DNA from: Vicia villosa
Taxonomy: Eukaryota; Streptophyta; Magnoliopsida; Fabales; Fabaceae
Assembly (NCBI RefSeq): GCF_029867415.1
Contig: NC_081183.1
Location: 12,086,404-12,150,403 of the forward strand
Direction of reading: 5' to 3'
DNA length: 64,000 bases
Shown in pieces: positions 22,263-33,617 of the stretch (position 1 is its first letter; each line of letters begins with the position of its first letter). The position numbers were made by a program, and so were the translations under genes. The notes beneath the pieces are model-generated. The model saw nothing but the letters and a program-made list of their open reading frames with translations. It was not told where the DNA came from and ran no database searches.

Positions 22263-23256
22263 AATTTCCCCACACTTGAACTTTTGCACTCCGAGCAAAA
22301 TGAAAAACAAAACAAAGAAAGCAGAAATACATCAACAGTTACTCATCCTAGGCTACCAATCTTCTTCCGGTAAGTTTACATCGACAGGTACTAATCTTGC
22401 ACACTAAGGACATCGTAAGAACACTAACCACAGATATGCAGACATAAGCCTCCTAAATACACAAACCAATTCAAATCATATTATTATACCATAGCCTAAC
22501 TTACTCATCCTTTTTGCTTTTTTTCATTCAGGCGCAATCACATTAAGCCCGTTATCTCCACACACTTATAATAGGACGACCGGTTAGTGACTCTGATCCT
22601 TTTGCACGGGGTTCCGGTACTTGCGTGGCATAACCCTTTGCTTACTCAGATGTAGTTGCGGGGGATCGGACCGTAATCCTCCCTACCAAGTTCAGCACCA
22701 GAAACCGCTGAACCAACTAACAAAGAGTTTTGAAAACTTTTTTTTTTTGAAGATTACACAACCGTTGGGTTAAGTGACCGGGTGAGGATCACCAAACTTA
22801 GCAGGTGTATTACCTTTTTCTTTTCTCTTTTTTTCTTTTCTTTTCGAAACATTCACTTATATTCATCGGCTTCCTGCGTAAAGTGTGTGAGAGATGGTGC
22901 CGACTGCTGAAATAAACTACTCAAGAGCTGTCAAAGAATGAGAATTTAAGGCTAAAACATAATAAAAAATTCAAATCGATTTCCATATGCAGGAGACTTA
23001 CGGTGTTAGAACGATACCGGTCTTGTGAATTTTTCCCACGTCTCCGCAAACTCGACTCAAATCAGTCTATAGCCTAAAGCTTTCAAGAAGATGCATTTTT
23101 TTTATTGGTTGAAATTAAAACAAAAACAAAAAAAATTGAAAGAAAACAAAACAAATAAATGATTCTCTCCCCCACACTTAAGACATACATTGTCCTCAAT
23201 GAAAGAACATTAATATAAAATAAGAGTGAGAGAAAGGAAAGAACACACCCGAGTAG
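22263..23256 (-). other. Non-coding 3' part of the Athila-derived element
   Basis: Includes the polypurine tract beside the LTR (22263-22277). A second Athila-type motif is at 23162-23200 (on the minus strand GGACAATGT, then AAGTGTGGGGGAGAG). Polypyrimidine runs lie near 22815-22850. No frame of note. Confidence 0.7.
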
Positions 23257-24396
23257 TCAAGGAGGATAAGTGATCACATAAGCTGCCTTTCCCAAAGAGA
23301 GGTCTTCTATATTCTCTTCTTCCAAAGTGGAGCTCTCATGGAGTAGCTTTCGGTAATGCTCATCGTCCTTAAAAAGTGGTTTAGCTCCTTCGCCTTTTAT
23401 TCCAGGATCAAAGAATGTTCTTCTAAAAGTAAAAGTGTCAAATGGGCACGTGAAGGTGCTCTCATCTTTCACAACATCAAGGAACCAAAGGTTATGGGGC
23501 TGCCTCACTACTTTTGCTGCATCTTCAAGTGAGATCCTATGCACACACATGGACAAACTAATATCATAAATGTCATCCAAGGTCCATCCAATTCCTTTGT
23601 CATGCTTCTTCAAAACCTGCAAAAACTTACTTTCTTGATCAAAATAAAGTTTAGAAGAAATTATAACCGGAAGTTTTTCATTCATCTCTAAATAAGCATA
23701 TTTAAGATTTTGAGGAATTGGTTTCAGCTCTTGGGAATGTGGTTGTTCTATAAATGATATTTTCCGGGCAGCCGGGGTGTCGAGAGCTTCATCTACATGA
23801 ACAACTTCATTTGCAACCTCATCTGCAGTAAGAATATCAACTTGCAAGGCAACCTCAATTTTAGTACAAACAGAGCACATTTTAGTGTCAGTACAAACAT
23901 CACAAGAGTAAACATCATCAAAACCAGACAATGATGGAAAATCATCTGCAAACAAATCAGTACAAATACCAACAACATTTTCAGAAAGAAACTCTATTTG
24001 AAAAATAGAATGCTCTTCCAAGCATTGTTGGTTTGATCCTTGAGCTTGCTGCATGGCATTCATCAAAGTGGCAAGCTGTCCAATCTGTGTTTGCAAAGTC
24101 TGGAGAGTAGAATCTACTTGCTGTTGATACTGAAGATTATTTGCAGCCATTTGTTTGACAATATCCTCTAGTGAAGGTTCGGAAGGTGCAGAGAACACAA
24201 CCTGAAATTCCTTCAGATGCTTATTCGGATCCTCACCTGCAAAACCATTAAACCTAGGCAACAAATGTGTTAAACCATATTCCAATTCAAAAGGTGCATC
24301 ACCCGTAGGATAGTCAATACATAAACCGTTATAGTTCACACTAGGGACAGCCAACTGCGTTAGTGTTCTTTGTTCAGCCATGGGTTCAACAAACAC
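23257..24396 (-). CDS. Composite Gag/pol-linker ORF of the Athila-derived element (379 aa)
   Basis: One uninterrupted frame. The likely start is the ATG at 24381 (MAEQRTLTQLAVPSVNYNGL), though an in-frame ATG precedes it at 24396. Residues about 25-70 are Athila Gag (PFELEYGLTHLLPRFNGFAG, then EDPNKHLKEF). A Gln-rich coiled region (LQYQQQVDSTLQTLQTQIGQ) follows. A Cys-rich acidic part (about 150-190) precedes Athila-type sequence from just before the RT (SQELKPIPQNLKYAYLE, KHDKGIGWTLDDI, then VHRISLEDAAK). Next comes a scrap resembling RT (VVKDESTFTCPF). The RT catalytic box and RNase H are absent. The frame looks like gag fused to pol by internal deletion, yet it stays open. It may supply a Gag-like product or may simply be too young to have decayed. 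Confidence 0.6.
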   Translation of the reverse strand: MFVEPMAEQRTLTQLAVPSVNYNGLCIDYPTGDAPFELEYGLTHLLPRFNGFAGEDPNKHLKEFQVVFSAPSEPSLEDIVKQMAANNLQYQQQVDSTLQTLQTQIGQLATLMNAMQQAQGSNQQCLEEHSIFQIEFLSENVVGICTDLFADDFPSLSGFDDVYSCDVCTDTKMCSVCTKIEVALQVDILTADEVANEVVHVDEALDTPAARKISFIEQPHSQELKPIPQNLKYAYLEMNEKLPVIISSKLYFDQESKFLQVLKKHDKGIGWTLDDIYDISLSMCVHRISLEDAAKVVRQPHNLWFLDVVKDESTFTCPFDTFTFRRTFFDPGIKGEGAKPLFKDDEHYRKLLHESSTLEEENIEDLSLGKAAYVITYPP

Positions 24397-24814
24397 CGAA
24401 ACACCGATTATGTCCCATACATGCAGAAACGAATAGAAAGAATAAAAATGATTAAAATAAATTCAGAAAAATATAAAAACACGAAAATTAAACTAATTAA
24501 GACAAATAAGAATTTTGAGAATTTTTTTAGATTTTTTTGACTCTATGAAAACAGTAAAAAATTCATTAAAAATAGAAAAACGATGAATTTGTCAATTTTG
24601 GCTCGAATTCCCCTACTCTTCTAGAGTAGGGGAGTATTAATCACACGATTTTTCTACTTCCAGTAGGCAAAAACCTTTTACAATCGAACACAATTTTTTC
24701 AAAAACTGAATTTTTCGACTCTAAACGCGGATTGGCCAAAACCGTGAGGAAACTAAGGCCTAAACGCAATAACACTAAACCTATGACTCTATTATCAGTT
24801 AATATTCACAAGAA

Positions 24815-24832
24815 TCCCCGGCAACGGCGCCA
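24815..24832 (-). other. Primer binding site of the Athila-derived element
   Basis: The minus strand reads TGGCGCCGTTGCCGGGGA, the Asp-tRNA-type site standard for Athila elements. It is not next to the LTR: 270 bp including a diverged LTR end separate it from 25103. Confidence 0.85.
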
Positions 24833-24851
24833 ATTTAATCTGCTGTCAATT

Positions 24852-25102
24852 TGATCCGTTGTCGCGCACGGATCAAAAACGAGTATTTTGAAAACGTAGT
24901 TTAGCGGTAACGACAACTCGAATATCGTTCTCACAAGGATTCTTGATTTTATTAACTAACACTAAAAACGATAATGGGGGTTTGTTTTAGAATCAATTTA
25001 TAAAACAGAGTAAATTAAGTGATTATCAAAATAAGCTAAACGACTAATCCTACTGCTTATGGGTTCCATTGCTTTGAGGTTATTCTAATACTAATTTAAA
25101 TT
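24852..25102 (-). repeat. Diverged partial LTR between primer site and LTR
   Basis: Starts TGATCCGTTGTCGCGCACGG, parallel to TGATCCGCTGTCGCGCGCGG of the flanking LTRs. It keeps the blocks TCACAAGGATTCT, TGATTATCAAAA and GGTTCC in order, but with many differences. It ends where the young LTR begins. See the finding on its origin. Confidence 0.7.
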
Positions 25103-26204
25103 TGATCCGCTATCGCGCGCGGATCAAAAACGAGTAGTTTTGAATAAAACCGTAGAAAGCGACAAGTGACTCGCGTATCGTATCACAAGGATTCTCGTTG
25201 ATTATTAACCAAAGGTAAATCGATTTAGGGGGGTTGGTTTAGGTTCGAATTATAGAAAAAATGATTATCAAAAGCGATTAATGAAATAAGTTGTTTTGAA
25301 AAAGTGATTATAAAATTAAGCCAATCTACTGTTTTCGGTTCCGGCTTATCATGGGTTTCTACCTTACCAATTCCCTAAGCGGCTTCGATCTCTATTCGAT
25401 TTCAATATCAATTGACAAGCACAAAAGATATTAAACAGATTGGATTCCTATTCCGAATTAAGCAAACGGATTAATACAATCGCGAATTAAGCAAACACGA
25501 TATAGAAACGCAATTTAACGACGAAGTGACGTAAACAACGATTAACAGTTAGGAATACAATCATACGAAATTAATCAAAATATTCCACGAAATAACAGAT
25601 TAAGCAAATGCAAATTCATAGAATATAATTGAAAGAGAAACGAAATTGAATTGATAAAATAAAAACCTCAAAGCTTTTGGAATTCGATTACAGTAGATCG
25701 ACTCTGGATGTTTAGTTCTCCATTCAAGCGTACAGAGCAAAAGAGTTGAAATAAAATTGTGTATAGTAAAACGTGATAAACAGTAACACGGCTGCTAGAC
25801 CTATTAGGAATCAGCCAAAAAACGTTTATGACCCAACTAGGTCGAATGACAAAACCAGACCCACTACTAAACGACCCAAAAACTGAAAATTAAATAGTGC
25901 TGCAGCTTTAAACGCAATTCTGGGAAATATAGGTTCCGATTCTGACTTTGACTCCAACATAAAAGTTGTAGTTCTTTTTCTTAGCTTTCCGGCGATTATT
26001 AGAACGCCTCAATCGGACTCCCGGAACTCCAGTTATGATCGTTTCCGTGCAGACTACTAAAGCTGAAAAATAAATACGAAAATCAAATAACAATAAAAAT
26101 AATTTAAAATATAAAAACATTATAAAATACAAAAATAAGACAAGCAAACCATGGAAATGTATAAGTACAACCGTAGAGGAATGTGCATCAAAATGCACTG
26201 ATCA
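25103..26204 (-). repeat. LTR (5' in element orientation) of the Athila-derived element
   Basis: 1102 bp, nearly identical to 21177-22262. It ends TGCACTGATCA next to the GTCTC duplication. Confidence 0.92.
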
Positions 26205-26209
26205 GTCTC

Positions 26210-26730
26210 TGAAAAGAGTCCTAATTTATGGTGGAGCCTTGGGTGAAGATGGTAAAGCAGCAATTGGAGGATATGTTGACTCTGATTATGCAGGTTGTAT
26301 GGATTCCAGGAAATCTATTTCTGGATATGTTTTCACTATGTTTGGCACAACAATTAGTTGGAAAGCAACACTTCAGAAGGTTGTTGCTCTATCAACCACT
26401 GAAGCGGAGTATATTGCATTAACTGAAGCTGTGAAAGAAGCATTGTGGCTTGAAGGTTTTGCGAAGGAGCTGAAACTTCAAGGTCGAGGTATCACTGTTA
26501 AATGTGATAGTCAAAGTGCAATACACCTGTCGAAGAATTCAGCCTATCATGAGCGAACTAAGCACATTGATGTGAGGCTGCATTTCGTCAGAGGAGTAAT
26601 CGAGCGTGGAGAAGTCCAAGTGCTGAAGGTTTCGACTGAAGACAATGCTGCTGATATGATCACCAAGACATTACCGAGTTGCAAGTTTTTCCACTGTATG
26701 CAGTTGCTAAAGCTGCATGAAGAAAGCTAG
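26210..26730 (+). pseudogene. pol: RNase H part of copia pol, downstream of the Athila-like insertion
   Basis: Continues the copia frame after the insertion: IYGGALGEDGKAAIGGYVDS, DSDYAGC, ALSTTEAEYIALTEA, the CDSQSAIHLSKN box, then a stop at 26728. These are the Asp/Glu/Asp active-site boxes of copia RNase H. This piece is intact but separated from the RT by 5 kb. Confidence 0.9.
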
Positions 26731-26760
26731 TTTGTTCCCTTGATGTTGTAGAGTTAGATC

Positions 26761-26773
26761 CAAGGTGGAGATT
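26761..26773 (+). other. Polypurine tract of the copia element
   Basis: CAAGGTGGAGATT immediately before TGTGAG of the 3' LTR. Confidence 0.8.
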
Positions 26774-26861
26774 TGTGAGATATTGGATCAAACTCTAGTA
26801 TGGTCGAAAGGTAGCTTCTTAGTTTGACAATTTGACAGAGTTAAGCATGAAGTCGAAGGCT
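26774..26861 (+). repeat. Copia 3' LTR, first segment
   Basis: Matches 17248-17335 of the 5' LTR and is interrupted by the CACTA element. The last three bases GCT (26859-26861) are repeated after the element at 46208-46210. The LTR resumes there as GTTCACATGCTG. Confidence 0.93.
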
Positions 26862-26869
26862 CACTACAA

Positions 26870-27220
26870 CACGGAAGGGCTTCTAAAGCGCTTTTTTTGG
26901 CCTTTAACAACTCTTTAAAGCGCTCTCAAAGCCAGCGCTGGCGTAGGTAACGAAAGCGCTTTTAAAAGCGCTCTGGTAGACCCCCTATAAGAGCGCTTTT
27001 TACAGAAAAAGCGCTCTGGTAGACCCCCTTATAAGAGCGCTTTTTCTGGAAAAAGCGCTCTGGTAGCCCCCCCTACTAGAGCACTTTTCCAAAAGCGCTT
27101 TGGTAGGTTGCGTATTTTTTTTCTTTCTTATTTTTAATCTTTGGCAGCGCTTTTTGTAACAAAGCGCTTTCGTATGTGGACCTTTAAGAGCGCTTTTTAA
27201 AAGCGCTGTCGTTGCTAAAT
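26870..27220. repeat. CACTA subterminal repeats, left
   Basis: About sixteen AGCGCT cores, mostly in the forms AAAGCGCTCTGGTAG and AAGAGCGCTTTTT. Facing pairs could form hairpins with short loops. Similar repeats at the other end share the phrase AAAGCGCTNTGGTA or its TTCGTA variant. Confidence 0.88.
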
Positions 27221-27551
27221 GAGATATTTTAAAGTGCAGCCTATAATTTCAGCCTCCCAGATCGACCTGTAATATTTTTGACCTGTAATATATTTTCAAC
27301 CTGTAATATTTTCGACCTGTAATATATTTTCGACGATATATTTTCAACCATAGGTAGGTCTATATATATATACTAATATAATACCATTATAATATCCAAA
27401 ATTATATATATACATCATTATGTCAATCAAACTAAATCTCTAACATCAACAATATTATACTTCAAATATTAATTGGCAACAATATGAACAAAGTTAGTAA
27501 CCATATATCCTAGAGTACTATAATATTCTCTTCAAATCGACACAAATCCTA
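27221..27551. other. CACTA 3' non-coding region
   Basis: Follows the stop codon of the Ulp1-type gene (minus strand). It contains four GACCTGTAATAT repeats (27266-27330) and AT-rich sequence. No frame. Confidence 0.6.
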
Positions 27552-30500
27552 CTACATGAATAGCTGATGAATATAAAATTGACACAATTCCTCTTTGATT
27601 TCTTCCAACTTAAGTCTCGTGTAAGTAGCAGCACGAAATTTGTAACACCCCTTTTTCTAACCCCAAATATATCATATAATTAACAGAGTAAACATGCATA
27701 AAGGAAAAGGGCATCACATGTTATTTTCATCACAAATGAAAACCTAAAGCAAAACATCCAACATTCTTAATATGCAAAGATCATATTTGTAACACAATGT
27801 AAATCTCATACTTCCATACATATGCATAAACGCTTGCGGAAACCAATTGAATTGCTATTAAAATTTCAATGAATATATCCCATACTATATTCATCTACCG
27901 AATTCGAATTAACATCCAATCCACAATTTTGGCTACATCGCCTTAATCAACATATCCGAGATCTCAAACAAACATATCCGAATATCCAACAAAACATAGT
28001 AAATAGCAACATCCAAACATGAGTATAAGACTACGATAAAATCCCCCCAAGTGTTACATGATCAGAGCATATGACTCGCTACCTAATCCAATAACAAACT
28101 CAGGAGCTCCTCGGCTAAATCCTCGGACAAGCTACTACTCGTCGGAACCTGCACGTTACCAACGAAGGATAACATTCAAACAGAAGGGTGAGAATTCAAC
28201 TTCTTATAGAAAACATAATAATGGGAAATGTAAACATAAACAAGCATACATTTCACTATTCATCACACTTCTCAAGTAGGCAATTCACATATCACGTATT
28301 AATCATTATTCCAAAACAAATCACATGTATACAAGGCAATCACATAACACACAATGTGACTCGAAATGCAACAATGTGACTCAATGCATGTGGTACCCAA
28401 TGTGAATCCAATGTTTCACCGCTTTCCGATTCAATGTTTAGAATCAAAGCCACGCTTCCGATCCGGACAAGATCAAAGCCAATACGCCTATCTCCAATTA
28501 AGGATCACGTCTTCTACGCCTATTTCCAATTAAGGATCAACGTCTCTTACCATGTGAACCCAAGTTTCACCGCTTCCACAATAAAGCCGACCATGCTATG
28601 AATGTATGTACAAATACCAACAAATTATGCAATTAAGATTATCTCGTCAATCTTAACTCACCGCATAACACCATAATCCAACTCTATGAATTATTCACCA
28701 ATTGTACACAACATTCACAACACAATTTAACACATTCAACAAGGCATAACAACCATCACCTATCCAATCACACACATCATGTTTACATCTACACAAAGTG
28801 TTCCAACACTGGATATACATCATATACTAACATATTACACATAAGATAATTACACATTATTCCATATGATAACGTCACAATTTATCAATCATGTGCAATT
28901 AGATCCTATACTATCATATAGAATATCACAATAGCTTTCTAACGCTTCAAACGGCACATAAAACGGAGTTTTGGATTAAAAGTTATGGCCTTTCAAAGTT
29001 TAGAAAAAGTGCTGTAAAACAGGGTTCGCGGCGCGCACAAATTTCTGCCAAGAGTTTCGCGGCGCGTGCAAGGGATCGCGGCGCGACTGGCGATTTTCAG
29101 AAACCCCAAAACCCAAAAACAGCATACGAAACTCACTCAAAATTCCCCAAACTTAACCCAATCATGTTGGCAAACGTTGCATATTTCGAACAACCACAGA
29201 ATACATGATATACACACAAATACAACACATATTACGGGTCTTATAACATCATACCAACACCAAACATCAACTAAGCACATTTCAATCCATCAATTTATGC
29301 ATATGTTCATAAAAACCTAACCTTTCTATGTTTTTCCATGAAATTGCAAAGATGAAGAGATAATCACAACAAAACACATTACCCAATCATATAACCTATA
29401 AGAACTTGTATTCAAACCCTTACCTCTTGAATTTCTCCTCCTAACTTCAAGAATCTCACAATCCTCTTCTCTTGTCTCTTCCACTATTTTTGCCTCTTTT
29501 CTCTCCTCTCCTCTTCTTTCTATCTTTCTATCTTTCTATCTAATTTAGGTTAACTCACAAATACCTTCTAACTCTCATTATTTCATTTGGGCTTAACCCA
29601 CCTAATACTCTTTCTCACTCAACTAGGCCCATTTAGCTAATTCCAAACAAAATTCTACCACTCATTAATTAGGTAAATAACACATTACCACAAAATCAAA
29701 TAATTATTATTCAAACAATAATTAAATAAACACATAAACAATGCCAATTATCAAATAATCCTAATTAATTAAAATGATAATAAAAATAGGATGTTACAAA
29801 ATTCGTCAAAGTACTACAGAATAAAAACATAATATGAATGATTTAGTTAAATGTAATAAATTATAAGAAGTTATCTAATTAAGTTATAAATCCATACCGT
29901 GATTGGAATCTCTAATTGATTCATTTGAAGGATTTCTTTCATAAACCTCAAAACAAAGTATCCGCAGTCTGAACTGTTCCGCTGTATCGGACACTACATA
30001 GAAAAACAAATAAGATTTTATAGTTGTCTTATTTTATCAAGTAGCATAAATATTATAAGCAAAATTGTGAAAAATAATGTACCTGCACTTTGATCCAAGT
30101 AATGTTGTTTGATTTAGTCCGGGATACCTGTGCGTCTCGTTGACTTCGGAACACTTGTATTGATCTAACAAATATATAAAAGCATATGTTTAGATCAATC
30201 TCACAAATAATTAAATATACACGAATATTTAGAACGATCCCACTTACAAATCAATGATTTTCTTCATAGCCGGATAATTGGTCCAGTCACCATTTACCGA
30301 ATTCAGATAATACACCACTTCTCTTATAGGGTTGATAGCAAGCAACAACCAGTGTGCTCTATAAATTAAAACAATAGGTTATATGAAAATTTTGCCATAC
30401 ACAAAAGAAACAGAGATTAGATGAACCAAGAATGAGAAACTAACCCTACTGGTCGGGTATTATACGCCCAAAGAATCAGACTTTCTGTATTGCCGGATGA

Positions 30501-33028
30501 CATGAATCTATCGACTAAGCGCTGTCTAACTGATTCCGGTTCCGAAGCAATTGTTATTCCGCTGCAATGGGCGGAAGACACGAAACAGAATCTGTTTGAC
30601 AATGCAGTCCCACGCAACACTCTGTCATGCAACAACCTTAAATAAAAACATTATAAACATATTAGCGGATGAGTGAATAACCGGATGTATGAGTGCATAT
30701 TAGTGTATATTACCGGATGAGTGAAAAACATAATAAACATAATGTGTAAATAAATTGTTCGACTAATTAAATAATATATCGGATGAGTGAATATTACCGG
30801 ATGTACGAGTGCATATTAGCGACGCCTAGTTGTTCTTGCGTAAAAATCTCTTCCAAGTCATCTATTGCAATATGTGACATGAATTCAACACCAAAGATAC
30901 CTTCCTCCATATTGATTTGACGGAGAGCACCTTCCTTCAAATCGGACATATCAACAAGTGTTCCGAGCGTAGTCCGGTATCGAGCCACAAAAGCACCACC
31001 TTTTTTTGCCGCTTGCTTCGGAGGACCCTTAGGTGGTACGCTACGAACTTCCTGTGTCACTTGTTGTGACCCCCGAGCAGATGCCTAAAAATCATATAAC
31101 GATCGATAAAATATAAAATCATGCAATTTAGATTCAAATTATATATTAACTCCTTAAATGTACCTCTTTTAGTGATGCAACAGACTCCTCCTCCTCCTGT
31201 AAAATCCCTTTGCCCTTAATTGCGGGTTTTGTAGGAGCAGTCTAAAATTAAAACGTAAAAAATAATTAACGTAACGGTGCAGAATTGACATTCGAAAACT
31301 AAATGATTCATAATGGTTTTGAATATACCTCATCACCAATGATAATGAGCTCCGAGGGCCATGCAACAAATGACCCTATTGCATCTCGCATCAATGTTGT
31401 CTCTGAGACCATGTTAGGTACCGGTAGCACCGCATCATGATCTAATACAACATCAACTGATACTTTCAGGTGTCCATCCGGGAGCGGTCTATGGTGAAGT
31501 AAATCTCCCGCAGTGTTGTGCACTTTTCCCTTGCCAACTAGGCGATAATACGGTGCCGATAAGTATAGTTGGCAAGAAGAAATGCCCTAAACCAATAGTA
31601 AATATAGAGTCATTATCGTTAATAAAATAAAACAATTTGTAAGGAAAAGAAATTTATAATTACCTCGGGAAGTTTTCTTTGACAGTTGAAACTAGCTTTA
31701 TCACTAGTTTCTTTCACCGATGCAGTATTGCACTTTTCTCTCATATACATATCTTTATCTCTTTGCAATTCAGAGACTTGTGCTTGCAATTCCTGCAATT
31801 TTTGCAACACTTCTTGATTGGTAGGATTTCTTCTCCTAGGATGCTTGTAAAAAGAGGTTGGAGTCACACCATGACCCTTACCCCTCACCCGACCGGGATA
31901 CTCAGGAGCATCTAGTGCTCTACTAAGTACGCTCCTATCATCCTGGTCCTCACCGGTGGACACCGATTGCGACAAGGTCTCCTGTAATTCATTTACATTT
32001 CAATAATTATTAGTGGAGATAAAAAATCATTTATATATTAAAAAACACTTAACTGACTAATTAAAGACACAGTATTATACTTACACATTCAGTATAAACT
32101 CTCTGAACATCGGGATCGACAGCTTGATTCTTGCCCACACGAGCTTCCTTCCACAACACATGTACAGGAAGTGAAGTTTCCTCACTTTTAGTCTCCTCTA
32201 ACTATGCATTGACACAAATGATAAAATCGTCAAATAAAACACATTTAGACAATTAATTAAAACGCATTTCTATTTACTTACAATTTTATCCTCTAAGCGT
32301 GCATATCCCAAACGCCCTTTTTTGTATGGATACGCGGGTTTGGATGCTCTCGCACTATTCGTGGCACTCCTTTTCCAAAAATCTTCATCTCTTTGATTTA
32401 CAAACTCAACCCAATCTTTTTCATCAATGAAGATCTCATACTTTTTTGGCCGTCCCGGTGCCTCTTCAAGAAAGTTTCCATCTTTATCCTTAAGATAGGT
32501 GTTTGTCAAAAAAGATTTCCACCCTCTATATCTTTTTCCGGCCAAACTAAGTATGTAGCGTCTACGATCATCTGGTATCTCAAAAGTCCTCTACAAAAAA
32601 ACATACGCATAGTGTGTTAGTATAAGTAATTTAAACAATTTATCGTCAAGATAATAACAACAACCATATATGATATATACCTGAAGCTCGTCCCAAATCG
32701 CTTTTTTTTTCGCATCCAACTCTTCGCTTTTCAGATTCCATTTAGCTACGGAGACTGGAATATGCATACGAACAAGTGTACCAATGTAGCTTGTCAACTT
32801 TGCAGAATTAGGACCAATTGGTTAGTTTTCAGAATTCCATTCCAAATGGTATACTAATCCTTGGTCTCTATGTCGAATGATTCCCTTCATAATGGTGTTG
32901 CCTCGTGCAACTTCTTTTGCTTCAGTATCAGGTGGAGCATTTGTATCCGGAGCATCTCTTTCTTGAGCATCTCTTTCTTGTGAGTTTTCTTGTGAGTTTT
33001 CAGGTGGAGCATCTCTATTCGGAGCCAT
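27552..33028 (-). pseudogene. CACTA TnpA-like protein with C-terminal Ulp1-type cysteine protease domain, 12 exons
   Basis: Exons on the minus strand, by GT/AG junctions: 33028-32681, 32590-32282, 32201-32085, 31981-31664, 31586-31329, 31241-31164, 31084-30798, 30636-30445, 30358-30248, 30164-30083, 29993-29898, then 29813-29804 joined across a solo LTR to 27640-27552. Lengths sum to a multiple of three, giving about 764 residues. The N-terminal half (LAGKRYRGWKSFLTNTYL, RDEDFWKRSA) matches plant Ptta/En-Spm type proteins, which bind subterminal repeats. A coiled coil follows (LQKLQELQAQVSELQRDKDM). The C-terminal Ulp1/C48 domain shows the His box (GAHWLLLAINP) and Cys box (QRNSSDCGYFVLRFM). 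The usual catalytic Asp reads Asn (YYLNS). Defects: TAA at codon 69 (32824-32822) and the solo LTR in the last exon. Only those two lesions were seen. Confidence 0.87.
27641..29798 (-). mobile_element. Solo LTR of a TGTAAC-type gypsy family, inside the last Ulp1-gene exon
   Basis: 2158 bp, TGTAACACCC to GGATGTTACA, flanked by AAATT at 27636-27640 and 29799-29803. Modules shared in inverse order with the LTRs at 33618/38469 show minus orientation: CCATAACTTTTAATCC then GAAGCGTT.GAAAGCTA, and a GAGCATATGACTCG block near 28064. It carries GCGGCGCG palindromes (29028-29094). No internal region remains, so it arose by LTR-LTR recombination. Frames inside it are not genes. Confidence 0.9.
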
Positions 33029-33617
33029 TGAACCTGTATCAAACAAACTAAAGCACATTAGTACACTATTAATAAGCTAACAATCTATACAAGTCAAATG
33101 GAAGTCAAACCATGCATGTACAAGTAAATCGGAAACGAAATCGGTACAAATCAAAATAAGCGTCAAAAAAGAAAGTTGTCGAAATTGAACGGAATTTACA
33201 TGGCTATGGTAAAACGTCCCCACGGACTCAAAAATAAAGTTGGTTTTCCGAAATTCAGACCGTAAGCCCGACTTTTGATTATGGGCAGAAGCAAAACCGA
33301 TAAAAAAATAGTCCCGAAATGTAAAGATAAGTGCATGAGCAGCTCCAGAATCGTCAAAATAGTATAGTTACATGTAAAGAAGTCGACAAACGGATACATG
33401 GTTCAAAAGTTATGTACAAAACGAGAATATGCACCAAAATTGAATAAGTACTATACTATTGAATAAAACAATCGGTACAAATTGAATAAAGCAAATTAGT
33501 CGGAATATGTATACTATTACCTTTATCACTAACGTCTCTTTCTTTTCTTGGTAGGATTGTGTTCTACGCGTCTCTTAACAACGCGGACGGTTGGATTGAT
33601 CCAAATACCCTCATTAT

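Larger units (their letters stand above)
21177..26204 (-). mobile_element. Athila-derived, internally deleted gypsy element
   Basis: Flanked by a perfect duplication GTCTC (21172-21176 and 26205-26209). LTRs are 21177-22262 and 25103-26204. They differ by seven substitutions that I counted plus one 16-bp indel, so the insertion is young. Orientation is minus. The polypurine tract AAGTGTGGGGAAATT reads on the minus strand beside 22262, and the Asp-tRNA-type primer site is at 24815-24832. It retains one 379-residue composite frame and no complete pol. An extra diverged LTR piece lies between the primer site and the 25103 LTR. Confidence 0.9.
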
